Below, piece after piece: positions 23,372 through 31,992 of a DNA stretch of 64,000 bases. A program made the position numbers and the translations under genes. The stretch is from NCBI GenBank assembly GCA_019635875.1, contig JAHBYP010000009.1, positions 62,001 to 126,000 of the forward strand. The letters are read 5' to 3'. The notes beneath the pieces were generated by a model. That model did not search any database. It was not told the DNA's origin and was given only the letters and a program-made list of their open reading frames with translations. The DNA is from Alphaproteobacteria bacterium (lineage in GTDB: Bacteria > Pseudomonadota > Alphaproteobacteria > Reyranellales > Reyranellaceae). Every line of letters starts with the position of its first letter. The first letter of the stretch is position 1.

Positions 23372-24655
23372 CTACTCGGCCGGCTGTGCCACCGCAGCCG
23401 GCTCGCGCCTGCGCTCGCCGCCGGGCAGCAGCAGCGACACCAGGCCCATGGCGACGGCGGCGACGGCGAGGCCGAGGAACAGCCAATCGAGGTCGCCGGT
23501 GCGCTCCTTGACCCGCGCGATCAGCCAGATCGCCAGCGGGCCGGCGCCGAAGGCGACGATGAACTTCGCGCCGAAGCCCAGGCCGTGGAATCGGCTGGGC
23601 GTGTAGCGCGCGATCATCAGATTCTCGACCGGGCCGGTGGCCGAGCTCAGGATGGCGGCGATCACCGCGCCCGACAGCACGATCAGGCCGCCGCCCTCCG
23701 CCACCATCAGCATGGCGAAAGCCGCGAGACTGGTGGCGATGACGTAGATCGCCTTCAGCGGATAGCGGTCGAGCACGCGCTGGCCCATGACGTACTGGGC
23801 GATGCCCGACAGCACGTAGATCATCGACATGGCCAAGCCGACCCAGAGCACGATCTGGGTTTCGACGCCGAAACTCATGAAGAAGCCGCGGATGGCGTCG
23901 ATCTCGCCCGTCAGGCGGCCGGAGAACAGCAGGCCGGCGCCATAGAGCATGGCCTGCCACTGCACGCCGCCGACGAACATGGTGACCGAGAGGATGATGA
24001 AGACGCGCCAGAATGCGCTGCGGCCGGCCTGCACGCCGGGCATAGGCGGCATCGGCCGGTCGCCGACGGCACCCGCGCGCCAATGGTACCAGAGCGCCGT
24101 CGCCAGCCCGAGGCAGACCAGGCCGGGCACGATGAAGGCGGCGCGCCACGAATGCAGGCTGATCAGCACCGCGGGGAAGACGCCGTAGAGCGCCAGGCCG
24201 GCGCTGCCGAACAGGCCGTTGACGCCCATGGCGTGGCCCTGGCGCGAGGCGGTGCGGATCACCCAGGCAATGCCGACCGAGTGATAGATCGAACCGAACA
24301 GGCCGATGCCGCCCAGCGCGATGCCGAGCATCAGCGTGTCGCCGGTCGGCACGAGGCCGCAGGCGATCGAGCTCAGGCCTAGCCCCACTAGCATGACCAC
24401 GATCATGCCCGGCGCGCTCCAGCGGTCGCTCAGCCAGCCCGCCGGCAGCGCGCCGACGCCGAGCAGGATGGCGGCCGGCGCGTAGAGCTCAAGCAGCTGG
24501 TGGTCGGCGATGTTCCAGCTCAGCGCCAGCGACACCACGATCACCGAGTAGAACGCGGTCATCAGGTGCATCAGCGCGTGGCTGAGCGAGGAATAGAGCA
24601 ACGTCAGCCGCTCGCCCGGCATGGCAAGGCTCGGCAATGGCGCGGCGATCGACAT
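23372..24655 (-). CDS. MFS transporter
   Basis: A 427-residue, twelve-helix MFS protein. N-terminal LLYSSLSHALMHLMTAFYSVIV, the loop LPAGWLSDRWSAPGM (motif A) and the GGIGLFGSIYHSVGIAWV segment fit fosmidomycin-resistance or Bcr-like permeases. The translation start MSIAAPLP at 24655 is the first ATG after which the helices make sense; the frame continues up but overlaps cutA. Substrate unknown. Confidence 0.83.
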   Translation of the reverse strand: MSIAAPLPSLAMPGERLTLLYSSLSHALMHLMTAFYSVIVVSLALSWNIADHQLLELYAPAAILLGVGALPAGWLSDRWSAPGMIVVMLVGLGLSSIACGLVPTGDTLMLGIALGGIGLFGSIYHSVGIAWVIRTASRQGHAMGVNGLFGSAGLALYGVFPAVLISLHSWRAAFIVPGLVCLGLATALWYHWRAGAVGDRPMPPMPGVQAGRSAFWRVFIILSVTMFVGGVQWQAMLYGAGLLFSGRLTGEIDAIRGFFMSFGVETQIVLWVGLAMSMIYVLSGIAQYVMGQRVLDRYPLKAIYVIATSLAAFAMLMVAEGGGLIVLSGAVIAAILSSATGPVENLMIARYTPSRFHGLGFGAKFIVAFGAGPLAIWLIARVKERTGDLDWLFLGLAVAAVAMGLVSLLLPGGERRREPAAVAQPAE

Positions 24656-24750
24656 GGGCGGACTCGGGGGGCGGCAACTACGCGTAGGGGGCCGCACCAT
24701 CTGCCCAAAACCGTGCAACCGCAACCGGTGCACGTGCATTCCGGCCCTTC

Positions 24751-25083
24751 TCAGATCGCCGAGGACGGGTCGGTCTCGGACTCGATCCATTCCAGGAAGC
24801 CGGGATGGCCGTCGCTGACTGGCCGCGCCACGATGCACGGCAGCTCGTAGGAGTGCAGCTCGATCACGCGCTCCCGCAGGTCGTCGAAGCGCTCCTCGAC
24901 CGTCTTGGCGATCAGTACCACCTCGCGGCCGCTCTGCACGCTGCCCTGCCAGCGGAACACCGAGCGCACGCCGTCGAAGATGTTGACGCAGGCCGCCAAG
25001 CGTTCGTCGACCAGGGCCTGGGCGATCCTCTCGGCCTCGGCGACATCGCCGGCGGTCATGTAGACGGACAAGACTTGGGACAT
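24751..25083 (-). CDS. cutA: Divalent-cation tolerance protein CutA
   Basis: A 110-residue trimeric protein of the CutA1 family. Family landmarks: LVDERLAACVNI, VRSVFRWQG, EVVLIAKT, and the end HSYELPCIVARPVSDGHPGFLEWI, matching the E-x-P-x-I pattern. First linked to copper tolerance; the role is still unclear. It begins 96 bases before the MFS gene on the same strand. Confidence 0.93.
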   Translation of the reverse strand: MSQVLSVYMTAGDVAEAERIAQALVDERLAACVNIFDGVRSVFRWQGSVQSGREVVLIAKTVEERFDDLRERVIELHSYELPCIVARPVSDGHPGFLEWIESETDPSSAI

Positions 25084-25229
25084 GGCGCGCTCTTGGACCT
25101 ACCACATGCAGCGAATCCGGAAACGGGATGAGGTCAAGTTATATTTCCGTTCCTTTTCAGATAGTTGTGGATTATTCTTACAGATGGGGTGGCTGGCTCC
25201 AGGGCCGGACGCGGGGGTTCTAGACTATC

Positions 25230-25511
25230 ATGGCAAGCGCCGCTCAAGTTCTGAGATTTGAGGATAGAAAAAGTCCTCAAGATATTGATATTCCGACAGA
25301 ACGTGACATCACGTTTCTCCGGCGCGGGCTCAACCAGGCCGGCGGCAAGCTGCCGCTGTTCGATCTCGACGGCCAGGCCTTCGAGCCTGACATGATCCGT
25401 CGCTGCATCGCGCTGGGCTGGGCCGAACCGTGGTTCCGCAACCCCACGAAGCCGGACTGGCTGGTGTGCAAGCTGACCTCGGAAGGCCGGCTGATCGCCG
25501 AGAAGGGCTGA
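25230..25511 (+). CDS. Small protein of unknown function (93 aa)
   Basis: Not recognised. The soluble 93-residue product has a charged N-half (VLRFEDRKSPQDIDIPTERDI) and an aromatic C-half (CIALGWAEPWFRNPTKPDWLVCKLTSEGRLI) that looks like a short winged-helix or TPR-like ending. The GC-rich codon use from residue 30 onward is like real neighbours, but the first 25 codons are AT-richer. It sits just upstream of a tRNA-Pro gene on the opposite strand, so a relation to tRNA-associated insertion is possible but unsupported. No strong ribosome site. Confidence 0.6.
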   Translation: MASAAQVLRFEDRKSPQDIDIPTERDITFLRRGLNQAGGKLPLFDLDGQAFEPDMIRRCIALGWAEPWFRNPTKPDWLVCKLTSEGRLIAEKG

Positions 25512-25528
25512 CGCCGCTTCGGCGAAGT

Positions 25529-25605
25529 TGGTCGGGGCGGCGGGATTCGAACCCACGACCCCCAGTCCCCCAGACTGATGCGCTACCGGGCTGCGCTACG
25601 CCCCG
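25529..25605 (-). tRNA. tRNA-Pro (anticodon GGG)
   Basis: A complete 77-nt cloverleaf on the minus strand. The acceptor stem is CGGGGCG/CGCCCCG, the D-arm GCGC-GCGC, the anticodon stem TCAGT/ACTGG with loop CTGGGGG, and the T-arm GTGGG-TTCGAAT-CCCGC. The CCA end is encoded (25529-25531). The anticodon GGG reads CCC and CCU codons. No integrase or direct repeat of its 3' end is seen beside it, so there is no integrated element here. Confidence 0.95.
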
Positions 25606-25660
25606 ACCGTGGGCGGTACTTAGCGCTTCCCGCCCCCGCTTTTCAACGCTGCTGAAACCC

Positions 25661-25700
25661 CAAAATGACAGACGCCGCCGGGGAGACTTCCGGCGGCGTC
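25661..25700 (-). terminator. Rho-independent terminator after merR
   Basis: An 11-bp stem GACGCCGCCGG / CCGGCGGCGTC (25671-25681, 25690-25700) followed on the minus strand by TGTCATTTTG. It ends the ihfA-merR transcript. Confidence 0.75.
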
Positions 25701-25725
25701 CGATTTCAGGATACAGGCGAGCTGA

Positions 25726-26226
25726 TCAGTGCTGGCCGTGCAGCGTGCGGCGCAGCAGCTCGAGCGCGTTCTGCAGATCGTCGAGCACATTCTCGATCTC
25801 GCGGCGCTTGCCGCCGTCGAGCTTGGCGGTGGGACGCGGCAGGGCAACGTTGGTCGCCGGCTGCGGGCCGGTGCGCGGCATCGAGCGCACGTCCGCGTCG
25901 ACCGGCATGAGACGGCCGGTCTCGCCCTCCTCGCGCGCCGCCAGGCGGCCACGGCCCTCCTTCAAGAGGCGCTGCACGCCCTTGATGGTGTAGCCGTCGT
26001 CGTAGAGCAGCGAGCGGATGCGACGCAGCAGATCGACGTCCTCCGGGCGATAGTACCGCCGGCCCCCACCGCGCTTGAGCGGGCGGACCTGGCTGAACTT
26101 GCTCTCCCAGAAACGCAGGACGTGCTGCGGCACGTCGAGTTCTGTAGCGACTTCGCTAATCGTTCGGAACGCGAGCGCCGACTTCTCGACGCGGCGCTCC
26201 ATCCCCTGAGCGCTGACAATGACCAT
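25726..26226 (-). CDS. MerR-family transcriptional regulator
   Basis: A 166-residue regulator. The N-terminal winged helix FRTISEVATELDVPQHVLRFWESKF and RRYYRPEDVDLLRRIRSLLYDDGYTIKGVQRLL form the MerR DNA-binding domain. The C-terminal part (LENVLDDLQNALELLRRTLHGQH) is a coiled coil without the metal cysteines of MerR or ZntR, so no metal ligand is implied. This position directly after ihfA is conserved in many alphaproteobacteria; its target is unknown. The start overlaps the ihfA stop as TAATG. Confidence 0.88.
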   Translation of the reverse strand: MVIVSAQGMERRVEKSALAFRTISEVATELDVPQHVLRFWESKFSQVRPLKRGGGRRYYRPEDVDLLRRIRSLLYDDGYTIKGVQRLLKEGRGRLAAREEGETGRLMPVDADVRSMPRTGPQPATNVALPRPTAKLDGGKRREIENVLDDLQNALELLRRTLHGQH

Positions 26227-26549
26227 TATTCACCTTCCACATCATCATTGCTTATCGGTACATTATTGATGCGTGCTTTGAGCACGTTAGACGCGCGGAA
26301 GACGAGGACACGCCGCGGCAGGATTGGAACTTCCTGTCCGGTTTTTGGATTACGGCCGACCCGCTGACCCTTGTCGCGAACCGAAAAGCTCCCGAAGGAT
26401 GAAATCTTCACCGTCTCGCCGCGGGCGAGCGCGTCGGCAATCTCACCGAGGATCACCTCGACAAGATCCGCCGACTCGTTACGGGACAGACCCACTTCCT
26501 GGAACACCGACTCGCTGAGATCAGCGCGGGTGATCGTCCGTTGATCCAT
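26226..26549 (-). CDS. ihfA: Integration host factor, alpha subunit
   Basis: DNA-bending nucleoid protein that works as a heterodimer with IhfB. The 107-residue product has the HU/IHF fold: LSESVFQEVGLSRNESADLVEVIL helices, the beta-arm section KISSFGSFSVRDKGQRVGRNPKTGQEVPI with the proline tip, and the tail FRASNVLKARIN. It is placed after fabH as in many alphaproteobacteria, but has its own strong promoter, and is coupled to merR. Confidence 0.95.
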   Translation of the reverse strand: MDQRTITRADLSESVFQEVGLSRNESADLVEVILGEIADALARGETVKISSFGSFSVRDKGQRVGRNPKTGQEVPILPRRVLVFRASNVLKARINNVPISNDDVEGE

Positions 26550-26573
26550 TCAGCCTTCCCCTTCCCCTCTTAA

Positions 26574-26602
26574 ACCATAGTGTAAGAAGAGCTCGCGGTC
26601 AA
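26574..26602 (-). promoter_or_regulatory. Sigma70-type promoter of ihfA-merR
   Basis: Minus-strand TTGACC (26602-26597) and TATGGT (26579-26574) with 17-base spacing, 25 bases upstream of the ihfA ATG. The gap 26550-26836 to fabH holds this promoter and an AT-richer stretch (26680-26760); no gene or terminator is evident in the rest. Confidence 0.75.
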
Positions 26603-26836
26603 CATCACAACACGAGCTTAAGCATTGAAATTACGGCGGGATTAGGGGGCTGTTTCAGCCGAAATGAAAGCGGAAACCTGCAATCGACGTGACATTAAAT
26701 GCAGTCGAATCGGGCATTTAGAAATTGCCATTAACCTGAAACATTATGCGTGGGCGCAGGTCGGCATGCTGAAGTTCATGCGGAGGATAAATTGTCTTCT
26801 CCACACCGGCGGCCGACTTCGGCGCGGCGGCTAAGC

Positions 26837-27808
26837 CTACCAGCGAACCAGGCTGGCGCCCCAGGTCAGGCCGCCGCCCATGGCCTCCAGCAGCAGCAGG
26901 TCGTCGCGCTTGATCCGGCCGTCCGAGACCGCGGCCTCCAGCGCCAGCGGGATCGACGCCGCCGAGGTATTGGCGTGGTGGTCGACGGTGACCACGACCT
27001 TGTCGGCCGCCAGGCCGAGCTTCTTGCCGGTCCCGTCGATGATGCGCTTGTTGGCCTGGTGCGGCACCAGCCAGTCGATGTCCGAGGCCTGAAGCCCGAC
27101 CTTGCCCATGGTCTCGCCGACCACCGCCGCCAGGTTGGTCACGGCGTGCTTGAAGACCTCGCGGCCCTGCATGCGCACGAAGCCGGCGGTGCCCGTGGTC
27201 GAGGGACCGCCATCGACATAGAGCAGGTCGTGGTAGCGGCCGTCGGAGTGCACCGTGCTCCACAGGACGCCGCGATCCGCGGCCGTGCCCGTGCCCTCGC
27301 CCGCCTTCAGCACCACGGCACCGGCGCCATCGCCGAACAGCACGCAGGTGGCGCGATCGTTCCAGTCGAGGATGCGCGAGAAGGTCTCGGCGCCGATCAC
27401 CAGGGCGGAGCCGGCCATGCCGCCCTTGATCATGTTGTCGGCGACCGACAGCGCGTAGATGAAGCCCGAGCACACCGCCTGCACGTCGAAGGCGGCGCCG
27501 CGATGCATGCCCAGGGTCGACTGCACCTTGGTGGCCGTGGCCGGAAAGGTCTGGTCGGGCGTCGCCGTGGCCAGCACGATGAGGTCGAGGTCGGCCGCCT
27601 TCATGCTGGCGCGGCTGAGCGCCTGGTCGGCCGCCTTGATGGCGAGATGCGAGGTGAACTCGCCCTCGGCGGCGATGTGGCGCGAGCGGATGCCGGTGCG
27701 CTGGACGATCCACTCGTCGGAGGTGTCGACCTTGCGCGCCAGCTCGTCATTGGTCATGACGCGCTCGGGCAGATACGCCCCGCAACTCTCGACGATCGAC
27801 CGGATCAT
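26837..27808 (-). CDS. fabH: Beta-ketoacyl-ACP synthase III
   Basis: Starts fatty-acid chains by condensing acetyl-CoA with malonyl-ACP. The 323-residue protein has the KAS III triad: Cys113 in VCSGF, His in LVPHQANKRI and Asn in HANTSAAS. The opening SIVESCGAYLPERV and DEWIVQRTGIRSRHIA are typical FabH. Its ATG overlaps the plsX stop (ATGA), so the two are coupled. Together with plsX it links fatty-acid and phospholipid synthesis. Confidence 0.96.
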   Translation of the reverse strand: MIRSIVESCGAYLPERVMTNDELARKVDTSDEWIVQRTGIRSRHIAAEGEFTSHLAIKAADQALSRASMKAADLDLIVLATATPDQTFPATATKVQSTLGMHRGAAFDVQAVCSGFIYALSVADNMIKGGMAGSALVIGAETFSRILDWNDRATCVLFGDGAGAVVLKAGEGTGTAADRGVLWSTVHSDGRYHDLLYVDGGPSTTGTAGFVRMQGREVFKHAVTNLAAVVGETMGKVGLQASDIDWLVPHQANKRIIDGTGKKLGLAADKVVVTVDHHANTSAASIPLALEAAVSDGRIKRDDLLLLEAMGGGLTWGASLVRW

Positions 27809-28881
27809 GGCGTGCCCGTTCCTCCGGCCACCGCCACCACAGGCTCGGCCATTTCGGCGTCCACAATCTCGCGCAGCTTCTTCAGATCGCCTACGACCTT
27901 GTCGTTCAAATTGTATTTCACAAGATCAACGGCCACGCTGATGGCATAGGCGAAGCCCAGCGCGTCGGTGCCGCCGTGGCTCTTCACGCACACGCCGTTG
28001 ACGCCCAGGAACACGGCGCCATTGTAACGCCGCGGATCGACCCGCTTGCGCAGCTTGGTCCAGGCGCCCGAGGCCAGCACATAGCCCAATTTGGCCAGCG
28101 TCGAGGTCTTGAAGGCGTCGCGCACGAAGCCGGTATAGAGCTTGGCTGTGCCCTCCATGGCCTTGAGCGCCACATTGCCGGTGAAGCCATCCGTGACCAC
28201 CACGTCGACGGCACCGGCGCCGATGTCGTTGCCTTCGATGAAGCCGTGGAAGCGCACCGGCGAGCCCTCGGCCTTGAGCATGGCGGCGGCGTCGCGCAGG
28301 GTCTCGTTGCCCTTGCCCTCCTCCGAGCCGACATTCAGCAGGCCAACGCGCGGCTCATCCAGGCCCAGCACGGTGCGGGCGAAGACCGAGCCCATCACGG
28401 CGAATTCGGCGAGGTTGTTGGCGTCGCACTGCATGTTGGCGCCGAGGTCCAGCATCACCGTCTCGCCGCGCACCGTCGGCAGCAGCGAGGCCATGGCCGG
28501 CCGGCGCACGCCCGGCAGGGTGCGCAGCATGACGCTGGTCGAGGCCAGCAGCGCGCCGGTATTGCCCGCCGAAACGATGCAGTCGGCCTTGCCGTCGGCG
28601 ACGGCGTCCAGCGCCATGCCCATGCTCGAGGTGGCGCGCTTGCGCAGCGCCTGCCGGGGCGTGTCGTCGTTGGTGACGACGTCCTCGGCCGGCACGATCT
28701 CGCAGCAATCCTTGAGCCAGCGCACGCGCTTGACCAGGTCGGCCAGCCTCGTGGCCGGGCCGAACAGTCGGAACGCGATGTCGGGATGGCGTTCGCGGGC
28801 GATGCCGGCGCCGCGGACGACCATGTCCGGCGCCAGGTCGCCGCCCATGCCGTCGAGCGCGATGACGATCTTTCGCGTCAC
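27805..28881 (-). CDS. plsX: Phosphate acyltransferase PlsX
   Basis: Converts acyl-ACP to acyl phosphate, the donor for PlsY in phosphatidic acid synthesis. The 358-residue protein has MTRKIVIALDGMGGDLAPDMVVRG, the SMGMALDAVADGKADCIVSAGNTGALLA loop and DLGANMQCDANNLAEFA, all PlsX hallmarks. A peripheral membrane enzyme. It lies 22 bases after rpmF, the usual rpmF-plsX-fabH order. Confidence 0.96.
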   Translation of the reverse strand: MTRKIVIALDGMGGDLAPDMVVRGAGIARERHPDIAFRLFGPATRLADLVKRVRWLKDCCEIVPAEDVVTNDDTPRQALRKRATSSMGMALDAVADGKADCIVSAGNTGALLASTSVMLRTLPGVRRPAMASLLPTVRGETVMLDLGANMQCDANNLAEFAVMGSVFARTVLGLDEPRVGLLNVGSEEGKGNETLRDAAAMLKAEGSPVRFHGFIEGNDIGAGAVDVVVTDGFTGNVALKAMEGTAKLYTGFVRDAFKTSTLAKLGYVLASGAWTKLRKRVDPRRYNGAVFLGVNGVCVKSHGGTDALGFAYAISVAVDLVKYNLNDKVVGDLKKLREIVDAEMAEPVVAVAGGTGTP

Positions 28882-28903
28882 GTCGGCCGTCGCCGGACGG
28901 AAA

Positions 28904-29089
28904 TCAGCCGTTGGCCGCCTTGGCGACCACCTCGCGCTTGCGGTAGTAGCCGCAGGCCTCGCAGACGTGGTGCGGCCGCATCAGCTCGCCGCAATTGGCG
29001 CACTCCACGAACGCCTGGCCTTCGAGGGCGTGATGCGACCGGCGCATGTTGCGGCGAGACGGGCTCACCTTCTTTTTGGGAACAGCCAT
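28904..29089 (-). CDS. rpmF: 50S ribosomal protein L32
   Basis: A 61-residue ribosomal protein beginning MAVPKKKVSPSRRNMRRSHHAL. The mid-protein CANCGELMRPHHVCEACGYY carries two CxxC pairs forming a zinc ribbon, so this is the zinc-binding form. It leads the rpmF-plsX-fabH operon. A promoter candidate lies about 75-100 bases upstream. Confidence 0.96.
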   Translation of the reverse strand: MAVPKKKVSPSRRNMRRSHHALEGQAFVECANCGELMRPHHVCEACGYYRKREVVAKAANG

Positions 29090-29160
29090 TCTGAATCTCC
29101 GTGGCGGGCCAGGGCGTCAACGCCGGCCTCGACAATCCGGGGGCAGGTCGCGAGGGCGCT

Positions 29161-29189
29161 TTCCTAGCCAAAATGCGACAGTGCGGCAA
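29161..29189 (-). promoter_or_regulatory. Candidate sigma70 promoter of rpmF-plsX-fabH
   Basis: Minus-strand TTGCCG (29189-29184) and TAGGAA (29166-29161), 17-base spacing, in the 124-base gap between the DUF177 gene and rpmF. A reasonable but imperfect match; read-through from the upstream pair is also possible. Confidence 0.45.
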
Positions 29190-29213
29190 GCGCTTTGCCG
29201 CCCGGCCCTCCCC

Positions 29214-29726
29214 TCATTCCCGCCCCTTCAGGCGGCTCTTGAGCCCCTCCAGGGCAGCGAAGGGGTTGGGCCTGGCATCGCCCGGTTCCGGGGCAGGTTC
29301 ATAGGTCGCCCCGGGCGCCCGGGGAAAGGGGTCGAGCGCCAGCGACAGGTGGTCGGCGACGATGGCGCCGACGTCGATCGTGTCGCCCTCCAGCGGCTCC
29401 GGGGCGTCGGGATCGTCGACGCCACCCCCCGCCCCGGCGGCGAAGCGCAGATCGAACGTCTCGTCGATCGCCTGGGGCACCGGCTCAAGGGTGACGACAC
29501 AGGCCTGCACCACCTCGGCGCGCAGCCGGCCAGACACCGTCCAGACGCCCCCCACCCCCGGCCGGACACTCACCTGGGCCTGCAGCGCCGGCAGGTCCAG
29601 CAGCTCGAAGCGCCTGGCCAGAGCGGCGCGCTCTGCGTCGTTGGCCTGCACGTCGATGTCCATGCCGCGCGCCGGCACTCTCTCGAGCCGGACGAGGCGG
29701 CTCAGCTCCTCGGGCGGGGCGGTCAT
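29214..29726 (-). CDS. DUF177 (YceD-like) domain protein
   Basis: A 170-residue protein of the YceD family, found upstream of rpmF across bacteria and linked to 23S rRNA accumulation in E. coli and plants. It has VQACVVTLEPVPQAIDETFDLRF, the conserved C-x-RT-equivalent strand with a single cysteine, and EPLEGDTIDVGAIVADHLSLALDPFPRAPGA. The end AALEGLKSRLKGRE is the conserved tail. The start MTAPPEEL at 29726 overlaps the preceding stop as ATGA; longer frames upstream are shadows. Confidence 0.88.
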   Translation of the reverse strand: MTAPPEELSRLVRLERVPARGMDIDVQANDAERAALARRFELLDLPALQAQVSVRPGVGGVWTVSGRLRAEVVQACVVTLEPVPQAIDETFDLRFAAGAGGGVDDPDAPEPLEGDTIDVGAIVADHLSLALDPFPRAPGATYEPAPEPGDARPNPFAALEGLKSRLKGRE

Positions 29727-30262
29727 GCGTGTCTCCCGGGCATCGGCCAGTCGATATTGCCGGCCAGCAGCGCCGCGCCGTCGATCTTTTCCAGGCTGCC
29801 CAGCGTATCGGCGACGTAACGCGTCAGCGATGCCAGGGCGTCGCCGTTCGCCGGGGTCTTGCCGAAGACGTTGCGCTGCAGGGCCTCGCCCAACCGGCTG
29901 TCGTCGCCGGCCAGCCAGGCCTCCCGGAATGCCCCGGCCCGGCCCTGAAAGCCTTCGGCCATGCGCTTGATCCGCCGGCCGACGCCGAGATCCTGCGCGC
30001 CCATCTCCCGTACCGTTAGATCGAGATGGCCGAACATGGTGTCGAACAGCGCCTGCTTGAGCGGACCGCTTCCGGGCTCGGCGTCGAGGCGGTGCATGAC
30101 CATCCAGGCGTGCAGCACCAGCAGGTCGAAGCGGCCGTCGACCGTGTCGGGCACGCCGAGCTCGGCGTAGAAGGCCGGCGCACGCGCCTGGGTGGCGAGG
30201 GCGGCATAGAGCCCGGCAAGGCTCTGCCGTTCCTTCGCCCGGCGGCGGAAAACACCGAACAT
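29723..30262 (-). CDS. Ubiquinol-cytochrome c chaperone (CBP3/UQCC1-like) protein
   Basis: A 179-residue soluble helical protein of the CBP3/UQCC family, which assists cytochrome b assembly in complex III in mitochondria and alphaproteobacteria. Key segments: AFYAELGVPDTVDGRFDLLVLHAWMVMHRL and MFGHLDLTVREMGAQDLGVGRRIKRMAEGFQGR. Its place beside DUF177 and rpmF is the usual alphaproteobacterial one. Bacterial function is inferred from mitochondrial relatives. Confidence 0.88.
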   Translation of the reverse strand: MFGVFRRRAKERQSLAGLYAALATQARAPAFYAELGVPDTVDGRFDLLVLHAWMVMHRLDAEPGSGPLKQALFDTMFGHLDLTVREMGAQDLGVGRRIKRMAEGFQGRAGAFREAWLAGDDSRLGEALQRNVFGKTPANGDALASLTRYVADTLGSLEKIDGAALLAGNIDWPMPGRHA

Positions 30263-30405
30263 CGCCCTTCGCTCCCAGTGGCGGAAATGAACCGGCGGAT
30301 CTGAACCTGGCGGAATTGACAGGCCGGCGCTCCGTCGGCAATTTGACGCCGTACCGGCCCCTCGCCTCCGGTCGTTTAGGACAGCCCGTCAAGGGGTTCA
30401 AGCCG

Positions 30406-30879
30406 ATGAAGATTCGACAGATCGCCGCGACTCTCACCGTGGCGTTGCTGACCGCGGCCTGCGGCCAGATCGTCGACCAGCGCGGCCACCAGCCGGTGCC
30501 GGGCACGATCGAGAAGCTCGAGGTCGGCGCCCAGGGCCGCGACGACGTGCTGCGCCTGATGGGCAGCCCCTCGACCATCGCCACCTTCGGCGACGAGGTC
30601 TGGTACTACATCTCGACCAGGAACGAGAGCACGGCCTTCCTGCCGCAGCGCGTGATCGAGCAGCGCGTGGTCGCCATCAGCTTCGGCGGCGACGGCCGCG
30701 TGCGCGAGATCAAGCAATACGATCTCAAGGACGGCCGCCAGGTCGAGATGGTGGCGCGCAAGACACCGACCTCGGGCAAGGAGCTCACGATCGTCGAGCA
30801 GATCCTCGGCAACGTCGGCAAGTTCAGCGCGCCGAAGAAGCAGGTGCCCGGCGCGGGCGGCCCGGGCAGCGACTACTAG
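30406..30879 (+). CDS. bamE: Outer-membrane assembly lipoprotein, BamE/OmlA family
   Basis: A 157-residue lipoprotein. The signal peptide ends in a lipobox LLTAAC, with Cys at about 18 to be lipidated. The SmpA/OmlA domain follows: GRDDVLRLMGSPSTIATFGDEVWYYIS and VVAISFGGDGRVREI. BamE is a non-essential part of the BAM complex that inserts outer-membrane beta-barrels. The start at 30406 is chosen for the signal peptide; the frame upstream is open but has no role. The deacetylase gene follows after six bases. Confidence 0.9.
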   Translation: MKIRQIAATLTVALLTAACGQIVDQRGHQPVPGTIEKLEVGAQGRDDVLRLMGSPSTIATFGDEVWYYISTRNESTAFLPQRVIEQRVVAISFGGDGRVREIKQYDLKDGRQVEMVARKTPTSGKELTIVEQILGNVGKFSAPKKQVPGAGGPGSDY

Positions 30880-30885
30880 CCTCCG

Positions 30886-31992
30886 ATGGTCACCGGTTTC
30901 GTCTGGGACGAGCGCTTCGTCTGGCACGACAGCGTCAATATCGCCGCGACCTATCCCCCCGAGGCGCTGTTCGAGCCCTTTCCCAGCTTCGAGTCGCCGG
31001 AGACCAAGCGGCGCATCAGGAACCTGCTCGAGGTCAGCGGCCTGCTGGCCCGGCTCACCCCGATCGCCGCGCGTCCGGCCACCGAGGCCGAGATCCTGCG
31101 CGTGCACGACGCCGCCTATGTCGAGCGGCTGAAGGCCGCCGAACTGCAGGTCTACGGCGAGGTCGGCCCGCGCACCCGCGTCGGTCCCGGCACCTACCAG
31201 ATCGCCAGGCTCGCCGCCGGCGGCGCCATCGAGGCGGTCGACGCGGTGCTTTCCGGCAGGGTGCGCAACGTCTACGCCCTGATCCGCCCGCCCGGCCACC
31301 ATGCCGAGCGCGATGTCGGCATGGGCTTCTGCTACCTGTGCAATGGCGCCATCGCCGGCAGGCATGCCATGGAAGCGCATGGCCTCAAGCGCATCGCCTA
31401 TGTCGACTGGGACGTCCATCACGGCAACGGCACGCAGCAGGCGTTCTGGCGCGATCCGCGCGCGCTCACCATCTCGCTGCACCAGGAGCAGCTCTTTCCC
31501 GTCGACTCCGGCTATGTCGACGATGTCGGCGAAGGCGACGGCGCGGGCTTCAACATCAACATTCCCCTGCCCGCCGGCTCGGGCCACGGCGCCTACCTGC
31601 ACGCCTTCGATCGCGTCGTGCTGCCGGCCCTGCGCCGCTTCCAGCCCGAGCTGCTGTTCGTCTCCAGCGGCTTCGACGCCGGCAACCACGATCCGCTGGG
31701 CCGCATGATGCTGCATCCCGGCAGCTACCGCGAGATGACCGCGCGCCTGATGGCGATCGCCGACGAGTGCTGCGGCGGCCGGCTGGTGATGACGCACGAA
31801 GGCGGCTACGCGCCGGCCTCGGTGCCCTACCTGGCGCTGGCCACCATCGAGCGCATGAGCGGCGCCAATGCCGGCGTCGCCGATCCCTTCGAGCCCGCCT
31901 GGTCGAAGGTCCCCGGCCAAGCCCTGCACGCGCACCAGGAGAGCGCCGTGCAGGCGGTGGTCGACAAGTTCGCGGCGCTGGGTCGACTGTAG
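30886..31992 (+). CDS. Histone deacetylase-family (class II/AcuC-like) amidohydrolase
   Basis: Zinc-dependent deacetylase-fold enzyme of 368 residues. The active-site motifs are all present: RPPGHHAERDVGMGFCYLCN with the paired histidines, DWDVHHGNGTQ with the zinc ligands Asp and His, and SSGFDAGNHDPLG. Bacterial members deacetylate acetylpolyamines, acetoin-pathway proteins or other amides; the substrate is open. It directly follows bamE. The stop codon TAG is contributed by the end of a palindromic element. Confidence 0.9.
   Translation: MVTGFVWDERFVWHDSVNIAATYPPEALFEPFPSFESPETKRRIRNLLEVSGLLARLTPIAARPATEAEILRVHDAAYVERLKAAELQVYGEVGPRTRVGPGTYQIARLAAGGAIEAVDAVLSGRVRNVYALIRPPGHHAERDVGMGFCYLCNGAIAGRHAMEAHGLKRIAYVDWDVHHGNGTQQAFWRDPRALTISLHQEQLFPVDSGYVDDVGEGDGAGFNINIPLPAGSGHGAYLHAFDRVVLPALRRFQPELLFVSSGFDAGNHDPLGRMMLHPGSYREMTARLMAIADECCGGRLVMTHEGGYAPASVPYLALATIERMSGANAGVADPFEPAWSKVPGQALHAHQESAVQAVVDKFAALGRL

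Noticed and set aside
25529..25605. Genomic-island attachment at the tRNA-Pro gene
   Set aside because: No integrase and no second copy of the tRNA 3' end in the flanks; neighbouring genes are conserved housekeeping ones.
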